The notes: a model not told the origin generated them from the sequence alone. A DNA stretch of 64,000 nt from Fidelibacterota bacterium (GCA_002715465.1 PAYY01000035.1:44281-108280), one strand, 5' to 3'. Positions 48,645 to 58,582 are shown, numbered from the stretch's first letter. Made by a program: numbers and translations.

Positions 48645-48940
48645 TAATCTAAAGCAGTTCTTTTTCCTAGCGATTCAATCTTATACATTATTGAAGATGC
48701 TTCAAGTTTAAGTTCATGTCTATTCCTTCGAAAATCAGAGGGTGAGACAGTTCCCATTTCATATTCCATTTCTAATTCTTTTATCTGTTTATAAATAGAT
48801 TCTTTCAGAATTTTTAGGACAACTATTTTTGACTTATCTTCTTCTCGACTTTCCTTTTTAGGAAGAAAAAGAGGTTGAACCAAAAAGCCAAAGACAATAA
48901 GAAACGTTGCAAAAATCATAAAAACGGCGAACAAAATCAA
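48644..48940 (-). CDS. Short CcmI/CcmH-N-terminal-like membrane protein
   Basis: A 98-residue protein with one N-terminal helix (about 3-26) and a cytoplasmic or periplasmic coiled segment. The pattern ILKESIYKQIKELEMEYEMG followed by TVSPSDFRRNRHEL resembles the first soluble segment of CcmI (or the fused CcmH of E. coli), where a helix-turn-helix follows a single membrane span. The TPR part of CcmI and the CxxC-bearing CcmH domain are absent. The start is TTG at 48940 or the TTG two codons later, which is better spaced from GAGGAG; both overlap the end of ccmF. A role in heme ligation with CcmF is inference from position. Confidence 0.65.
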   Translation of the reverse strand: MILFAVFMIFATFLIVFGFLVQPLFLPKKESREEDKSKIVVLKILKESIYKQIKELEMEYEMGTVSPSDFRRNRHELKLEASSIMYKIESLGKRTALD

Positions 48941-50907
48941 ATCTCCTCTTTAAGGCGACTAGGCCAAAGTGATATAACCGTTCCAAAGAGGAGAACATAA
49001 CCACCAAGCCATACAAATCGAACTAAACGATTAACCATAATCTTAATTGATAATAACTGATTATCAACGTCTATACCTCCAAAAACTGAATATACATCTT
49101 CTCTCCATGTTGAATGAAGGGATAATTCACTATGAGGCTGCCTGCGGTCTGGATTAGGATTTTTATGGAAATAAATTCTTTTTTCAGGTAATAACTTAGC
49201 TACTAGCCTATCTTCTTTAACAACATCAAGTTCAGCAATCCACGCATAATGATTTTGCCTCTCTTCTTCTTCTAAGCCAGAGAGTTTAACTTTGTAGCCA
49301 GCTATTTGCACTTCATCACCTACTGATAAAGACCATTCACGATCCTTATCAAAAGCTTTACCAATAAAACCAACAAACATAAAAACGATGCCAATATGAA
49401 CAATGTATCCACCATATCTAGATCGGTTCTTTGAAATCATTTTTTTGAAAGCCTGCACTACGTTTTCATCAAATTTCCGTTGGCGAACAATTATTCCTCT
49501 TGAAAATTCAGAAAAAATAGCAGTAGCAACAAAGGCGGTAAGGAAAATAGTAACTATAGGATATATTTTTCTAACCCCCATTATTAATCCAACCATCATA
49601 GCTACTGATCCCAATAATATCGGAATAGAGAAATTTTTAATTAGACTCACTCTAGATGTTCTTCGCCAAGCTAAAAGTGGACCAATTCCTGTAAGCATTA
49701 ATAAAATCAAACCAATAGGTATTGTTATTTGATTAAAAAACGGGGCACCTACTGTAATCTGTGTTCCGGTAAAAGCTTCAGATATAACAGGAAACATTGT
49801 ACCCCAAAACACAGCAAAGCAAATGCTTACAAAAATAACATTGTTAAATAGAAAACCACTCTCTCTTGATACAAATGATTCCATACGTTTTTCAGTTTTT
49901 AGATCATTAAGTCTTGAAAGTAAAAGATATACTGATACAGTTAGAATGAAGACCACAAAACCGAGGAACATTGGACCAAGAGATGATTGAGTAAAAGAAT
50001 GGACAGAAGATACTATTCCACTTCTAGTTAAAAAAGTTCCAAAAATACAAAGTAAAAATGTTAAAAGAATCAAGATCATATTCCAGACTTTCAGCATATT
50101 CTTCTTTTCTTGGATAATGATACTGTGAATAAATGCAGTTCCAGTTAGCCATGGCATAAAAGAAGCATTTTCAACAGGATCCCATGCCCAGTAACCTCCC
50201 CAACCAAGTTCATTATAAGCCCACCATCCGCCAAGTAAAATACCTATACCAAGAGTTAACCAAGTGAAAAGTGTCCACGCTCTTATTGTTTTAACCCAAA
50301 CAGCATCAAGTTGTCTGGACCAAAGAGCAGCTATTGCAAAAGCAAATGGAACTGAAAAACCAACATAACCTAAATAAAGCATAGGAGGATGAATTGCCAT
50401 TGTTGGATTTTGAAGTAATGGATTTAATCCTAAACCATCTTGTATTACAAAATCTGTTTTTACTGGAGCATAAGGATTTGCAACAAAGTTTACCATCAAA
50501 AGGAAGAAAATTTGAATTACTGTGAGAGTTATAATTACATATGGCATTAATTCTTTATGTCTATTTCTATTTTGAATGATAACTACAGCAGAATAGGAAC
50601 AAAGAACAAATAACCAAAAAAGTAAAGATCCTGACTGACCAGCCCACAAAGCTGTGAATTTATAAATTGTAGGAGTACCTATTGATGTATATTTTGCAAC
50701 ATAATCAATATCAAAATTACTATTCAGAAGGCCCGCTAATAGTGTTACTGTAGAAAGTGCTACCAAAAAAGATACAGAAAGACTAGTCCTCTGTGCTACA
50801 AAGAAAAATCTAATATCCCCCCGACGGATAAATAGTCCGATAAGAAAGATAGTGATGAAACTCAATCCTAAACTTAGACTGAGAAGTGAGGAGCCATATA
50901 TAGGCAT
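48937..50907 (-). CDS. ccmF: Cytochrome c heme lyase subunit CcmF
   Basis: A 656-residue polytopic membrane protein that attaches heme to apocytochrome c. The heme-handling WWD domain is GWGGYWAWDPVENASFMPWL near residue 236-255. The N-terminal part contains KFTALWAGQSGSLLFW near 84-99 and conserved histidines (AIHPPMLYLGYVG). About fifteen helices are predicted, and a large periplasmic loop precedes the last helix. It follows ccmE by 29 bases. Confidence 0.95.
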   Translation of the reverse strand: MPIYGSSLLSLSLGLSFITIFLIGLFIRRGDIRFFFVAQRTSLSVSFLVALSTVTLLAGLLNSNFDIDYVAKYTSIGTPTIYKFTALWAGQSGSLLFWLFVLCSYSAVVIIQNRNRHKELMPYVIITLTVIQIFFLLMVNFVANPYAPVKTDFVIQDGLGLNPLLQNPTMAIHPPMLYLGYVGFSVPFAFAIAALWSRQLDAVWVKTIRAWTLFTWLTLGIGILLGGWWAYNELGWGGYWAWDPVENASFMPWLTGTAFIHSIIIQEKKNMLKVWNMILILLTFLLCIFGTFLTRSGIVSSVHSFTQSSLGPMFLGFVVFILTVSVYLLLSRLNDLKTEKRMESFVSRESGFLFNNVIFVSICFAVFWGTMFPVISEAFTGTQITVGAPFFNQITIPIGLILLMLTGIGPLLAWRRTSRVSLIKNFSIPILLGSVAMMVGLIMGVRKIYPIVTIFLTAFVATAIFSEFSRGIIVRQRKFDENVVQAFKKMISKNRSRYGGYIVHIGIVFMFVGFIGKAFDKDREWSLSVGDEVQIAGYKVKLSGLEEEERQNHYAWIAELDVVKEDRLVAKLLPEKRIYFHKNPNPDRRQPHSELSLHSTWREDVYSVFGGIDVDNQLLSIKIMVNRLVRFVWLGGYVLLFGTVISLWPSRLKEEI

Positions 50908-50936
50908 ATTATCTTAAAATAATTCTATGAAACAAA

Positions 50937-51341
50937 TTAAATTGATTTTTCAGCTTGACGTAAATCACCTTCATATCTTGAAGCACATTTTGTCATAAGA
51001 TTGTCAGCGTAAAATGTTCGACCATCATAAAAACCTTCAATAATAACCTCGGAACCATCTTTAAACATATCGGGAACAATCTTATGGTAATTAACAAACA
51101 ATTCTTCTTTTTCTTGAGTAAGTACAAAGGAAAGAGCTAAAGGGTCTTCTTTACTCCTTGAGATGGATCCCTCCATCACATTTCCTCCAAGTCGAAAGCG
51201 CTTGCCAGGTTTAATAGTTTTTCTTTCAACCAAATCTTGAATAGTTACATAAGGAAGTTCATTGCCTTCGAATCCTAATCCAACCCAAACAATCATCAGC
51301 AATGAAATAGCAATAATTACAGATGCAAATTTCTTATTCAT
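50937..51341 (-). CDS. ccmE: Cytochrome c maturation heme chaperone CcmE, CxxxY variant
   Basis: A 134-residue heme chaperone anchored by one N-terminal helix (about 5-23) with a periplasmic OB-fold (KRFRLGGNVMEGSI, VNYHKIVPDMFKDGSEVIIEGFY). In most bacteria heme binds covalently to the His of an HxxxY motif. Here the position reads Cys119-Ala-Ser-Arg-Tyr123 (MTKCASRYEG), so this is the CxxxY form known from archaea and Desulfovibrio (System I*). It opens the ccm operon. The usual ccmG and ccmH genes are not found in the cluster, as reported for other CxxxY systems. Confidence 0.92.
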   Translation of the reverse strand: MNKKFASVIIAISLLMIVWVGLGFEGNELPYVTIQDLVERKTIKPGKRFRLGGNVMEGSISRSKEDPLALSFVLTQEKEELFVNYHKIVPDMFKDGSEVIIEGFYDGRTFYADNLMTKCASRYEGDLRQAEKSI

Positions 51342-51588
51342 ATTTATCCTATGTTAACTTTTTATTAACACTTTAATAATTGATGCTAGAAAATTTAAAG
51401 CATAAATAAATATATGCTTTAATACTATAAAAATTATTTTTGTTTTTTAGCAACATGGGTTTTTTCTTCGTTTAATAAACCATTAATTTGCTTCTTTTAG
51501 ACTTCACTTGCAATTTTCATATTTTAACATCTAGTATTTTTTTAATAAACTTATTTAATCTTAATATGTTCCTATAATAAAGTAGGAT
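51342..51588. other. Intergenic region between cstA and ccmE
   Basis: This 247-base AT-rich stretch must hold the end of the cstA transcript and the promoter of the ccm operon (both on the minus strand). It contains one clear inverted repeat (51395-51422). I see no RNA gene and no convincing protein-coding frame. Confidence 0.5.
51395..51422 (-). terminator. Ten-base-pair hairpin, possible terminator of the obg-cstA operon
   Basis: TTAAAGCATA and TATGCTTTAA pair perfectly around an eight-base loop. It lies about 170 bases beyond the cstA stop. On the minus strand it is followed by ATTTTC, a short T-run, so termination would be weak; a regulatory stem in the ccmE leader is the alternative. 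Confidence 0.4.
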
Positions 51589-53325
51589 TCATTTCATATC
51601 AATGGTGTTAAATCGTGACTTTTTTATAGTTTTTAATCCTTCCATTATCATCCAACCTATTAATAGAATAAGAATTAAGCAAAGCAGAAATAGAAATGGA
51701 TTGCTTCCAGCAAAATTAATAGTTTTTAAAATAATGGTAATTAAAGTTGTTAACATAACTAATATCATTGGTATAAATATTGGGAGAACTGGCCTTTTTA
51801 ATTGCCAAAAGTATAAAGTAAGTACCATAAAAGTAAAAGCGGCTAGCATCTGATTGCTAGCTCCAAATATAGGCCATAGAATCCAGCCAGCCTGTGTTGA
51901 TGATCCTGTAACAGGATCATCAACGTTCCACATAGTAAGAATAAAAGCCGGAAGAATCGCAATAACCGTTGCAAAATATCTATTTTCTAATATTTTAACT
52001 TTTGAAGCAGTTCCTAATTCAGATAAAACAAATCTTTGAATTCGTGTAGCTGTGTCAAGAGTAGTAGCAGCAAAAGAAATAACTAAAACAGCCATTAGTG
52101 TTTTTGCCAAATCGGATGGGATCCCGAGTTCTTGAATTAGTGCACCACCGCCTAAAACAAATGCAGCAGCCTTATTTCCACTTGCATTTGCCCAAGTATC
52201 ATAATAAACGGCCCAAGACAAATCTTGGACATTACCTTGAGTTGGTAAATTACATGCTGCAACTAGAGAAATACCCGCAACAGCAGCAATTGTTGACGCC
52301 AAAGCTAAAGTACCTTCTCCAAGCATACTTCCATAACCAATTAGTCGTGAATCTTTTATGCGACAAACTTGTTTAGAAGTCGTTCCAGAAGCTACGAGAC
52401 CATGGAATCCACTAATTGCTCCACAAGCTATTGTAACAAACAAAAGCGGAATCATAGGAGGCGCTCCCTGATCAACTGTTAATCTTATGGCTGGTGCTTC
52501 AATAATAGGTCTAACATAAAAAATACCTATATAGAGAAGTCCTAATCCTACTAAAAGTTGATGGCTATTGATATAATCTCTAGGTTGAAGTAGAAACCAT
52601 ACTGGTAATAAACTTGCTATTCCAGAATAAATGAACAGTACTATAATCCATATATTAGAAGCCTCAGATCTAGACAAGCCGCCCATAACCTCAAAACTGA
52701 TTGGCGCTTTACTTCCAACCCAGATAAACAAATATAAGAGAATAAGAGCAATAATTGATGGTAGGAATGTATTTGTCCCTTTTTTATATATTAACCAACC
52801 GATACTAATCGCAAGTACTATTTGGACATTAATTGGTATCACTGTACTAGGAACAGTTACAAAAAGATCCGCAATAGCCATAGCAAAAACAGCAAGAACT
52901 AGCCAAATGAACATTAAAACAAATAATAAAAACATTATTCTAGCTTTGTCACCCATGATTTTACTACTTATATCCGCGATACTCCGACCTTTCTCTCGGA
53001 GACTCACAATCAAAGCACCAAAATCATGAGCAGCTCCAACAAAAATACTACCAAGTATTATCCATAAGCACGCAGGGAACCAACCCCAATAAGCTGCAAC
53101 ACATGGACCAATGATTGGGGCAGCACCAGCAATCGAAGTAAAATGATGACCAAAAAGTATATGACGTTTCGTTGGTACAAAATCTATGTTATCCTGGAAC
53201 TCATGCGATGGGGTTTGAAGTTCTGGATCGGTCTTATATAAACCCCTGTGCAACCAATTAGAATAGTACCTAAATCCCGCATAAAAAGCAGCAAGACCAA
53301 TAGCAGCTAAAATTGCTGAATTCAT
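51589..53325 (-). CDS. cstA: CstA-family carbon starvation protein, probable pyruvate/peptide transporter
   Basis: A 578-residue polytopic membrane protein of the CstA/BtsT family, whose characterised E. coli members import pyruvate (and CstA has been linked to peptides). Signatures: RHILFGHHFTSIAGAAPIIG near 54-73, VGAAHDFGALIVSLREKGRS near 96-115, and ATTLDTATRIQRF near 406-418. It is shorter than E. coli CstA (about 700 residues), as in many other phyla. It lies 15 bases after dxs, so it is last in an operon whose other enzymes consume pyruvate and glyceraldehyde 3-phosphate; a pyruvate role is therefore attractive but inferred. Confidence 0.92.
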   Translation of the reverse strand: MNSAILAAIGLAAFYAGFRYYSNWLHRGLYKTDPELQTPSHEFQDNIDFVPTKRHILFGHHFTSIAGAAPIIGPCVAAYWGWFPACLWIILGSIFVGAAHDFGALIVSLREKGRSIADISSKIMGDKARIMFLLFVLMFIWLVLAVFAMAIADLFVTVPSTVIPINVQIVLAISIGWLIYKKGTNTFLPSIIALILLYLFIWVGSKAPISFEVMGGLSRSEASNIWIIVLFIYSGIASLLPVWFLLQPRDYINSHQLLVGLGLLYIGIFYVRPIIEAPAIRLTVDQGAPPMIPLLFVTIACGAISGFHGLVASGTTSKQVCRIKDSRLIGYGSMLGEGTLALASTIAAVAGISLVAACNLPTQGNVQDLSWAVYYDTWANASGNKAAAFVLGGGALIQELGIPSDLAKTLMAVLVISFAATTLDTATRIQRFVLSELGTASKVKILENRYFATVIAILPAFILTMWNVDDPVTGSSTQAGWILWPIFGASNQMLAAFTFMVLTLYFWQLKRPVLPIFIPMILVMLTTLITIILKTINFAGSNPFLFLLCLILILLIGWMIMEGLKTIKKSRFNTIDMK

Positions 53326-53340
53326 TAATGTTTTATATCG

Positions 53341-55281
53341 TTAAACAACAGAGTTTGATTTAGCAATTTTTGATAAAGCATCGGCAATTTTTTCAGAAGT
53401 CAAACCTAACTCAGAAAGTAGCCTGCTGCGATCACCATGATCAACAAATTCATCTGGGATTCCAATATTAAATACTTTACCACTATAATTTCTAGAATTA
53501 AGAGATGTAAGAATAGCTGAACCAAAACCACCTTCAAGTGCTCCCTCTTCAATAGTAAAAACAAAAGAAAAGTTCTGTGATATTTCATCTAACATTTCTT
53601 CATCCAAGGGTTTTACAAATCGGGCATTTACTAATTGTGGAGTAATCCCATCAATATTAAAATTTTCTATAGCATTTTTAGCCTCTTCAACCATGCTTCC
53701 TACAGCAAGTATGACTATTTCATCACCTTTTTTAAGAATTTCCCAAGTACCTACTTTAATTGCTTCAGGCTCTTTTTCATTATCAAATAGGATTGATGAC
53801 GTTTTAGGATATCTGATAGCAAAAGGTCCATTCCATAGATTAAGGCCTGTATACATTAAATCTCTGAGCTCATTACCATTTTTAGGAGCAGCAATAGCCA
53901 TGCCTGGTATAGATCTTAAAAAACTAAAATCAAAAACTCCATGATGTGTAGGACCATCAGGTCCAACAACGCCCCCTCTATCAATACAAAAAAGTACTGG
54001 CAAGTTTTGTAGAGCTATATCATGAATAATCATATCATAGCTTCGCTGTAAAAAAGTAGAATATATTGCAACTATAGGTTTAAGACCTGATGCTGAAAGA
54101 CCTCCAGCAAAGGTTACAGCATGCCCCTCAGCAATCCCACTGTCAAAAAAACGTTCAGGAAACTTTTCAGCAAATGGAACAAGCCCTGTACCCTCACGCA
54201 TAGCCGCAACAACTGCAACAATATCTTTATCTTTAGAAGCAAGCTGGCATACTATACTACCAAAAGTGTTACTATAATCAGGTGCAGGTGGATTAATTAA
54301 CTCTCCATTACTATTGCCAGAAAGAGAATAGTATTTCAAGGGATCTTCCTCAGCTTTTTCTTTACCAATTCCTTTTCTGGTCAAGACATGTACAACAGCT
54401 GGGTAACTTGCACTTTTGAGATTCTGAAACGTTTCTAACATCTCATCCATATTGTGTCCATCGATTGGACCAAAATATCGTAGTCCAAGCTCTTCAAAAA
54501 TCATACCAGGGACTAAAAAATGCTTAAGACCTTCCTGAATGGAATGAGCCAATCTACGAACAACCTTTTTTGAGACACCTGGAAGTACACCTGTAAGGTC
54601 CCAGATCTTATCTCTAACCCGATTGTATAGTGGATTCGTTACCAATTTTGTTAAATAACGTGATAGAGCACCAACAGTAGGAGAGATTGACATTCGGTTA
54701 TCATTCAACACTACAAGAAATTGGCTAGGCAATACCCCAGCATTGTTCAGACCTTCATAAGCTAGACCACCAGACATTGAACCATCACCAATAACTGCAA
54801 TAACCTTATTTTTTTCTCCTTTTAAATCTCTTGCCCTTGCCATGCCAAGTGCAGCAGATACTGATGTACTTGCATGACCAGCACCAAAAACATCAAATTC
54901 ACTTTCATCCCGTTTACAGAAACCACTTATACCTTCATATTGTCTAAGTGTTTGAAAAGCTTGATTTCGTCCAGTGATTATCTTATGTGCATAACATTGG
55001 TGACCAACATCCCATAGAATAAGATCTTTAGGAGTATCAAAAATTTTATGTAGTGCAACAGTAAGATCAACAACACCCAAAGGAGATGAAAAATGTCCGC
55101 CTTTCTCTTCAACAACTTCAATTATTTTCTCACGAATATCATTTGAAAGTACCTTTAAGTCTTCCAGTGATAGAGAACGTAGATCAAAAGGGGAATTTAT
55201 TTGATCAAGAATTTTTTTATTTTTAGGCAATTGATAATTCCGTTGATAGGGTTGTAAAATATTGGTGAATACGACATTCAT
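53341..55281 (-). CDS. dxs: 1-deoxy-D-xylulose-5-phosphate synthase
   Basis: A thiamine-diphosphate enzyme condensing pyruvate and glyceraldehyde 3-phosphate to DXP, the first step of the MEP isoprenoid pathway. Features: ILWDVGHQCYAHKIITGR near 88-105, the ThDP site VIGDGSMSGGLAYEGLNNAG near 162-181, and the transketolase-type pyrimidine domain with GIAEGHAVTFAGGLSASG near 383. The longest frame (646 residues) starts at ATG 55281 and would overlap pdxT by 59 bases; a TTG at 55230 (629 residues) overlaps by eight and matches the family N-terminus better. Both are possible. Confidence 0.96.
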   Translation of the reverse strand: MNVVFTNILQPYQRNYQLPKNKKILDQINSPFDLRSLSLEDLKVLSNDIREKIIEVVEEKGGHFSSPLGVVDLTVALHKIFDTPKDLILWDVGHQCYAHKIITGRNQAFQTLRQYEGISGFCKRDESEFDVFGAGHASTSVSAALGMARARDLKGEKNKVIAVIGDGSMSGGLAYEGLNNAGVLPSQFLVVLNDNRMSISPTVGALSRYLTKLVTNPLYNRVRDKIWDLTGVLPGVSKKVVRRLAHSIQEGLKHFLVPGMIFEELGLRYFGPIDGHNMDEMLETFQNLKSASYPAVVHVLTRKGIGKEKAEEDPLKYYSLSGNSNGELINPPAPDYSNTFGSIVCQLASKDKDIVAVVAAMREGTGLVPFAEKFPERFFDSGIAEGHAVTFAGGLSASGLKPIVAIYSTFLQRSYDMIIHDIALQNLPVLFCIDRGGVVGPDGPTHHGVFDFSFLRSIPGMAIAAPKNGNELRDLMYTGLNLWNGPFAIRYPKTSSILFDNEKEPEAIKVGTWEILKKGDEIVILAVGSMVEEAKNAIENFNIDGITPQLVNARFVKPLDEEMLDEISQNFSFVFTIEEGALEGGFGSAILTSLNSRNYSGKVFNIGIPDEFVDHGDRSRLLSELGLTSEKIADALSKIAKSNSVV

Positions 55282-55813
55282 TCGTTAGTTCTGGATGGAA
55301 TGAACAAGCGATATGGTGACCCTGGCGAACTAAAACAGGCTCTTTGTTGATTGACGAAAGAATTTCGACATTATCTCCTGTTTTTAAAATCCTTGGCGCT
55401 CTAATAAAAAATCCTCTCATTGAAAATGAATTTCCATCCAACTTAACATCTAGATCATTAATAAAAGAATGAACTTGCCGTCCATACCCATTTCTATCAA
55501 CAAAGATATCGATAAGATTTAAGGTCTGAACTCTTTTATCATCAACACTTTTTGCCATTAGTATCATGCCAGCACAAGTTCCAAAAACTGGTTTATCCTT
55601 AGCAAATTGAACTAAAGGATCAAAAAGTTGATTCACTTCTAATAATTTGGTTATCGTTGTGGATTCACCACCAGGAATTATAAGACCATCACATCTTTCT
55701 AATTCATCTGAATATCGGACATTTATTGGTTTAATATTTAAAGAATTAAGCATAGCAAAATGTTTAGCATATGCTCCTTGCAGACCAAGGACTCCAATAT
55801 GCCTCACTACCAT
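55223..55813 (-). CDS. pdxT: Pyridoxal 5'-phosphate synthase glutaminase subunit PdxT
   Basis: A class I glutamine amidotransferase of 196 residues that supplies ammonia to PdxS. The triad is Cys80 ([12 protein letters not shown]), His173 and Glu175 (SFHPELT). The N-terminus [13 protein letters not shown] and PGGESTT are family signatures. The ATG at 55813 overlaps pdxS by seven bases; a GTG at 55807, sharing a base with the pdxS stop and better spaced from AGAGG, is an equally likely start. Confidence 0.96.
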   Translation of the reverse strand: MVVRHIGVLGLQGAYAKHFAMLNSLNIKPINVRYSDELERCDGLIIPGGESTTITKLLEVNQLFDPLVQFAKDKPVFGTCAGMILMAKSVDDKRVQTLNLIDIFVDRNGYGRQVHSFINDLDVKLDGNSFSMRGFFIRAPRILKTGDNVEILSSINKEPVLVRQGHHIACSFHPELTNECRIHQYFTTLSTELSIA

Positions 55814-56688
55814 CCTCTTTCTTGCATTCTCTGTTCTTCAGGAATATCCGCTATATCAAGACCTTCCATAGCTGTCTGGAGACCCTGGGATACTTCTGCT
55901 AATTTTGCTGGATCATCATAGTTAGTAACCGATTGAACAATAGCTTTTGCTCTTGCTTCTGGATCTTCAGATTTAAATATACCTGACCCAACAAAAACAC
56001 TTTCAGCTCCAAGTTGCATCATAAGAGATGCATCAGCAGGCGTTGCTACTCCTCCAGCTGCAAAATTAGGAACAGGTAATTTCCCAAGTTTAGCAACTTG
56101 CTTTACTAAAGTATAAGGAGCTCCAAGTTCTTTAGAGCGAGACATAAGTTCATCTTCAGAAAGAACTGTCAAAGATCTAATATCCTTTTGTACTTGACGC
56201 ATATGCCTAACAGCTTCAACAATATTACCACTTCCAGCTTCACCTTTGGTTCTAATCATTGCTGCTCCTTCCCCTATTCTTCTAAGGGCTTCACCAAGAT
56301 CCCGACATCCACAAACAAAAGGAACTTTGAATGCATGTTTGTCAATATGATTGAATTCATCAGCTGGAGTAAGGACCTCACTTTCATCTACAAAATCTAC
56401 TTCTAATGACTGTAAGATTTGGGCTTCAGCAAAATGACCTATCCGACATTTTGCCATCACTGGGATAGAAACAGTTTTCTGTATTTCTTTAATTACTTGG
56501 GGACTTGACATACGGGCAATACCCCCATCAGCGCGTATATCAGCTGGAATTCTTTCAAGGGCCATCACTGAAACGGCACCAGCATCTTCAGCAATTTTTG
56601 CTTGTTTAGCTGTAGTAACATCCATAATCACTCCACCTTTTAGCATCTCAGCCAATCCGACTTTAACTTCGAAGGACCCTTTATCCAT
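55807..56688 (-). CDS. pdxS: Pyridoxal 5'-phosphate synthase subunit PdxS
   Basis: A 293-residue TIM barrel that makes PLP from ribose 5-phosphate, glyceraldehyde 3-phosphate and ammonia. Catalytic residues are visible: Asp23 (VIMDVTT), Lys80 (VMAKCRIGH) and the Lys of [18 protein letters not shown] regions. I chose the ATG at 56688 because AGGAGG lies ten bases upstream and [19 protein letters not shown] is the usual N-terminus; the frame is open for 33 more codons but these lie inside ispH. It overlaps ispH by eight bases and pdxT by about seven, so the three are translationally linked. Confidence 0.97.
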   Translation of the reverse strand: MDKGSFEVKVGLAEMLKGGVIMDVTTAKQAKIAEDAGAVSVMALERIPADIRADGGIARMSSPQVIKEIQKTVSIPVMAKCRIGHFAEAQILQSLEVDFVDESEVLTPADEFNHIDKHAFKVPFVCGCRDLGEALRRIGEGAAMIRTKGEAGSGNIVEAVRHMRQVQKDIRSLTVLSEDELMSRSKELGAPYTLVKQVAKLGKLPVPNFAAGGVATPADASLMMQLGAESVFVGSGIFKSEDPEARAKAIVQSVTNYDDPAKLAEVSQGLQTAMEGLDIADIPEEQRMQERGW

Positions 56689-57544
56689 CTTTAAATACCT
56701 CCTCATTATTAGATGATAACATAGAAAGTTTATCATAAACTTCTTTAATGAGATAATCTGGGGTAGATGCCCCAGCAGATATCCCAACTTTTTTTGCTTT
56801 ATTAAACCATTTAAAATTTATGTCATCAGAACATGTCACTTGATATGTTTTAGGATTAATCTTTAATGCAAGCTCCGTCAAACGTTTAGAATTAGCACTC
56901 GTAAAAGAACCTATTATTAACATTACATCACAATCATTTGCCAATTCTTTTATTTGCTCTTGATTTCTCTTAGTAGGAAAACAAATAGTATTAATAAAAT
57001 GAAGATCAAAAATTTTTGTCATTAATATATTGATTATTGCCTGAACATTTTCAATAGTTTGAGTAGATTGACTAACAACGCCTGCACGTTTTATTTTTCG
57101 TAAATCATTAGCTTCTTCAGTAGTGGCAATGACTAAAGGATTTTTTGCATGGCTCATAATACCAATGACTTCATCATGACCATGGTCACCAATAATAATA
57201 ATTTGCCTTCCATCTTTTTCAAGCTTCTCCACTTCATCATGAATCTCTTGTACTAATGGGCAAGTCGCATCAATTATATTCAATCCTTTTTCCTTAGCAA
57301 CTTTCCAAACCTCTTCAGAAGTACCATGAGCTCTGAACAATACAGGTTTATCATTAGGAACTTTATCTAGAGATTGAACAACTTTTGTACCAGAATTCGA
57401 TAAATCTTCTACAACACGTTCATTGTGAACTATATCTCCTAGCATATAAACTTCCCCAAATTCATTGGCGGTTTCATATGCAAGATTTACAGCATCTCTA
57501 ACACCAAAACAGTAACCTGCGTCTCTTGCTATTATTATTTCCAT
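56681..57544 (-). CDS. ispH: 4-hydroxy-3-methylbut-2-enyl diphosphate reductase
   Basis: The last enzyme of the MEP pathway, a 4Fe-4S protein giving IPP and DMAPP. At 287 residues it has the three cluster cysteines Cys12 (AGYCFGV), Cys95 (DATCPLV) and Cys188 (NTICFPT), and the substrate-contact histidines in GDIVHNE and FRAHGT. AAAGG precedes the ATG, which directly follows the nrnA stop. Encoded with dxs in one operon, together bracketing the MEP pathway. Confidence 0.97.
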   Translation of the reverse strand: MEIIIARDAGYCFGVRDAVNLAYETANEFGEVYMLGDIVHNERVVEDLSNSGTKVVQSLDKVPNDKPVLFRAHGTSEEVWKVAKEKGLNIIDATCPLVQEIHDEVEKLEKDGRQIIIIGDHGHDEVIGIMSHAKNPLVIATTEEANDLRKIKRAGVVSQSTQTIENVQAIINILMTKIFDLHFINTICFPTKRNQEQIKELANDCDVMLIIGSFTSANSKRLTELALKINPKTYQVTCSDDINFKWFNKAKKVGISAGASTPDYLIKEVYDKLSMLSSNNEEVFKDG

Positions 57545-58582
57545 CTAAACACCTTTCTTCAACTGATGTTCAATCTCTGATACTCCTTCAGCTACAATAG
57601 CTTCCCGAACAATATCTAATGGTTTATCTACTAACGCTCCTGCAGCAAATTGATGTCCACCTCCACCAAACTTTCTTGCTAATCCATTAATTTTTACTTT
57701 GCCTTTTGATCGAAAATTAAGTCTGGTTTTATTCTCAGAAAGCTCATGAATCATTATTGCTACTTCAACACCTTGAATTGAGCGAACAGTATCTGTAAAT
57801 CCACTAACGTGCTCTTTACTAGCTCCAGCATCTTTAATCATATCTTCAGTAATTACAAACCAAGCAAGTTTTCCATGGCCAGCCATATGAATTGTTCCCA
57901 AAGCAAGAGCTAATAATTTAACCTTTTCTAAAGGTAAAGATTCATATACTTTCTGATATAATTCGTGAGGTTTTACTCCTAAACGAATTAGTTCTGATGC
58001 CATCTCATGCGAATCTGCATCAGCATTACTAAATCTAAATGAGCCAGTATCTGTCATAAGTGCAACATAAAGACCATCAGCTGCTTCTTTTGAAAGAGAA
58101 TCCGTTGTACCATAAACATATTTTAGATAATCAAATATTAGGAATCCTGTAGAACATGCTGAAGTATCATGTATAGCATAAGAAAATTTATTAGGTTCTT
58201 GGTGAGGATGATGATCTATAGAAACCATCTGGAGTCCTACTTCCAATAGGTCTTCCCCTAAATACCCAAGTCTACTATAATCTCCAATATCAAGAACAAT
58301 AACAAGATCAGCTAATGGTAAAAGATATTTGTGAGTTGATCTATCATAATGTAAAAAATCAGCATATTCACTCAAAAATTGAATCTCATAAGAAACAGGA
58401 GATGGATTAAGAATAATAAATTTCTTTCCCAATTTTTTTAGATAAGAAGCCATAGCAAGTTGGGACCCAATCCCATCACCATCTGGATTGATATGAGTTG
58501 AAAGTATTAGGTTTTCAGCCTTACCAATCATATCCTCGATTATAGCCCATCGGTTGTTTTCTTTTATTTCAGTATTTTTCAT
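57545..58582 (-). CDS. nrnA: Bifunctional oligoribonuclease/PAP phosphatase NrnA (DHH/DHHA1)
   Basis: A 345-residue DHH-family phosphoesterase. The DHH domain has HINPDGDGIGSQ near 30-41 and VLDIGDYSRLG, and the name-giving motif SIDHHPH near 126-132. The DHHA1 domain ends with the RNA-binding glycine motif FGGGGHQFAAGAL near 310-322. NrnA enzymes degrade short RNA fragments and dephosphorylate 3'-phosphoadenosine 5'-phosphate; some relatives cleave linear or cyclic dinucleotides. Given cdaA in the same genome, c-di-AMP or pApA breakdown is a possible additional role, not demonstrated. No transmembrane GdpP part is present. Confidence 0.9.
   Translation of the reverse strand: MKNTEIKENNRWAIIEDMIGKAENLILSTHINPDGDGIGSQLAMASYLKKLGKKFIILNPSPVSYEIQFLSEYADFLHYDRSTHKYLLPLADLVIVLDIGDYSRLGYLGEDLLEVGLQMVSIDHHPHQEPNKFSYAIHDTSACSTGFLIFDYLKYVYGTTDSLSKEAADGLYVALMTDTGSFRFSNADADSHEMASELIRLGVKPHELYQKVYESLPLEKVKLLALALGTIHMAGHGKLAWFVITEDMIKDAGASKEHVSGFTDTVRSIQGVEVAIMIHELSENKTRLNFRSKGKVKINGLARKFGGGGHQFAAGALVDKPLDIVREAIVAEGVSEIEHQLKKGV

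Noticed and set aside
51602..53029. Plus-strand open frames opposite cstA
   Set aside because: They mirror the hydrophobic codons of the membrane protein on the other strand and have no family features.
56689..56787. 33-residue extension of PdxS
   Set aside because: It lies within ispH, is not conserved in PdxS, and AGGAGG directly precedes the ATG at 56688.
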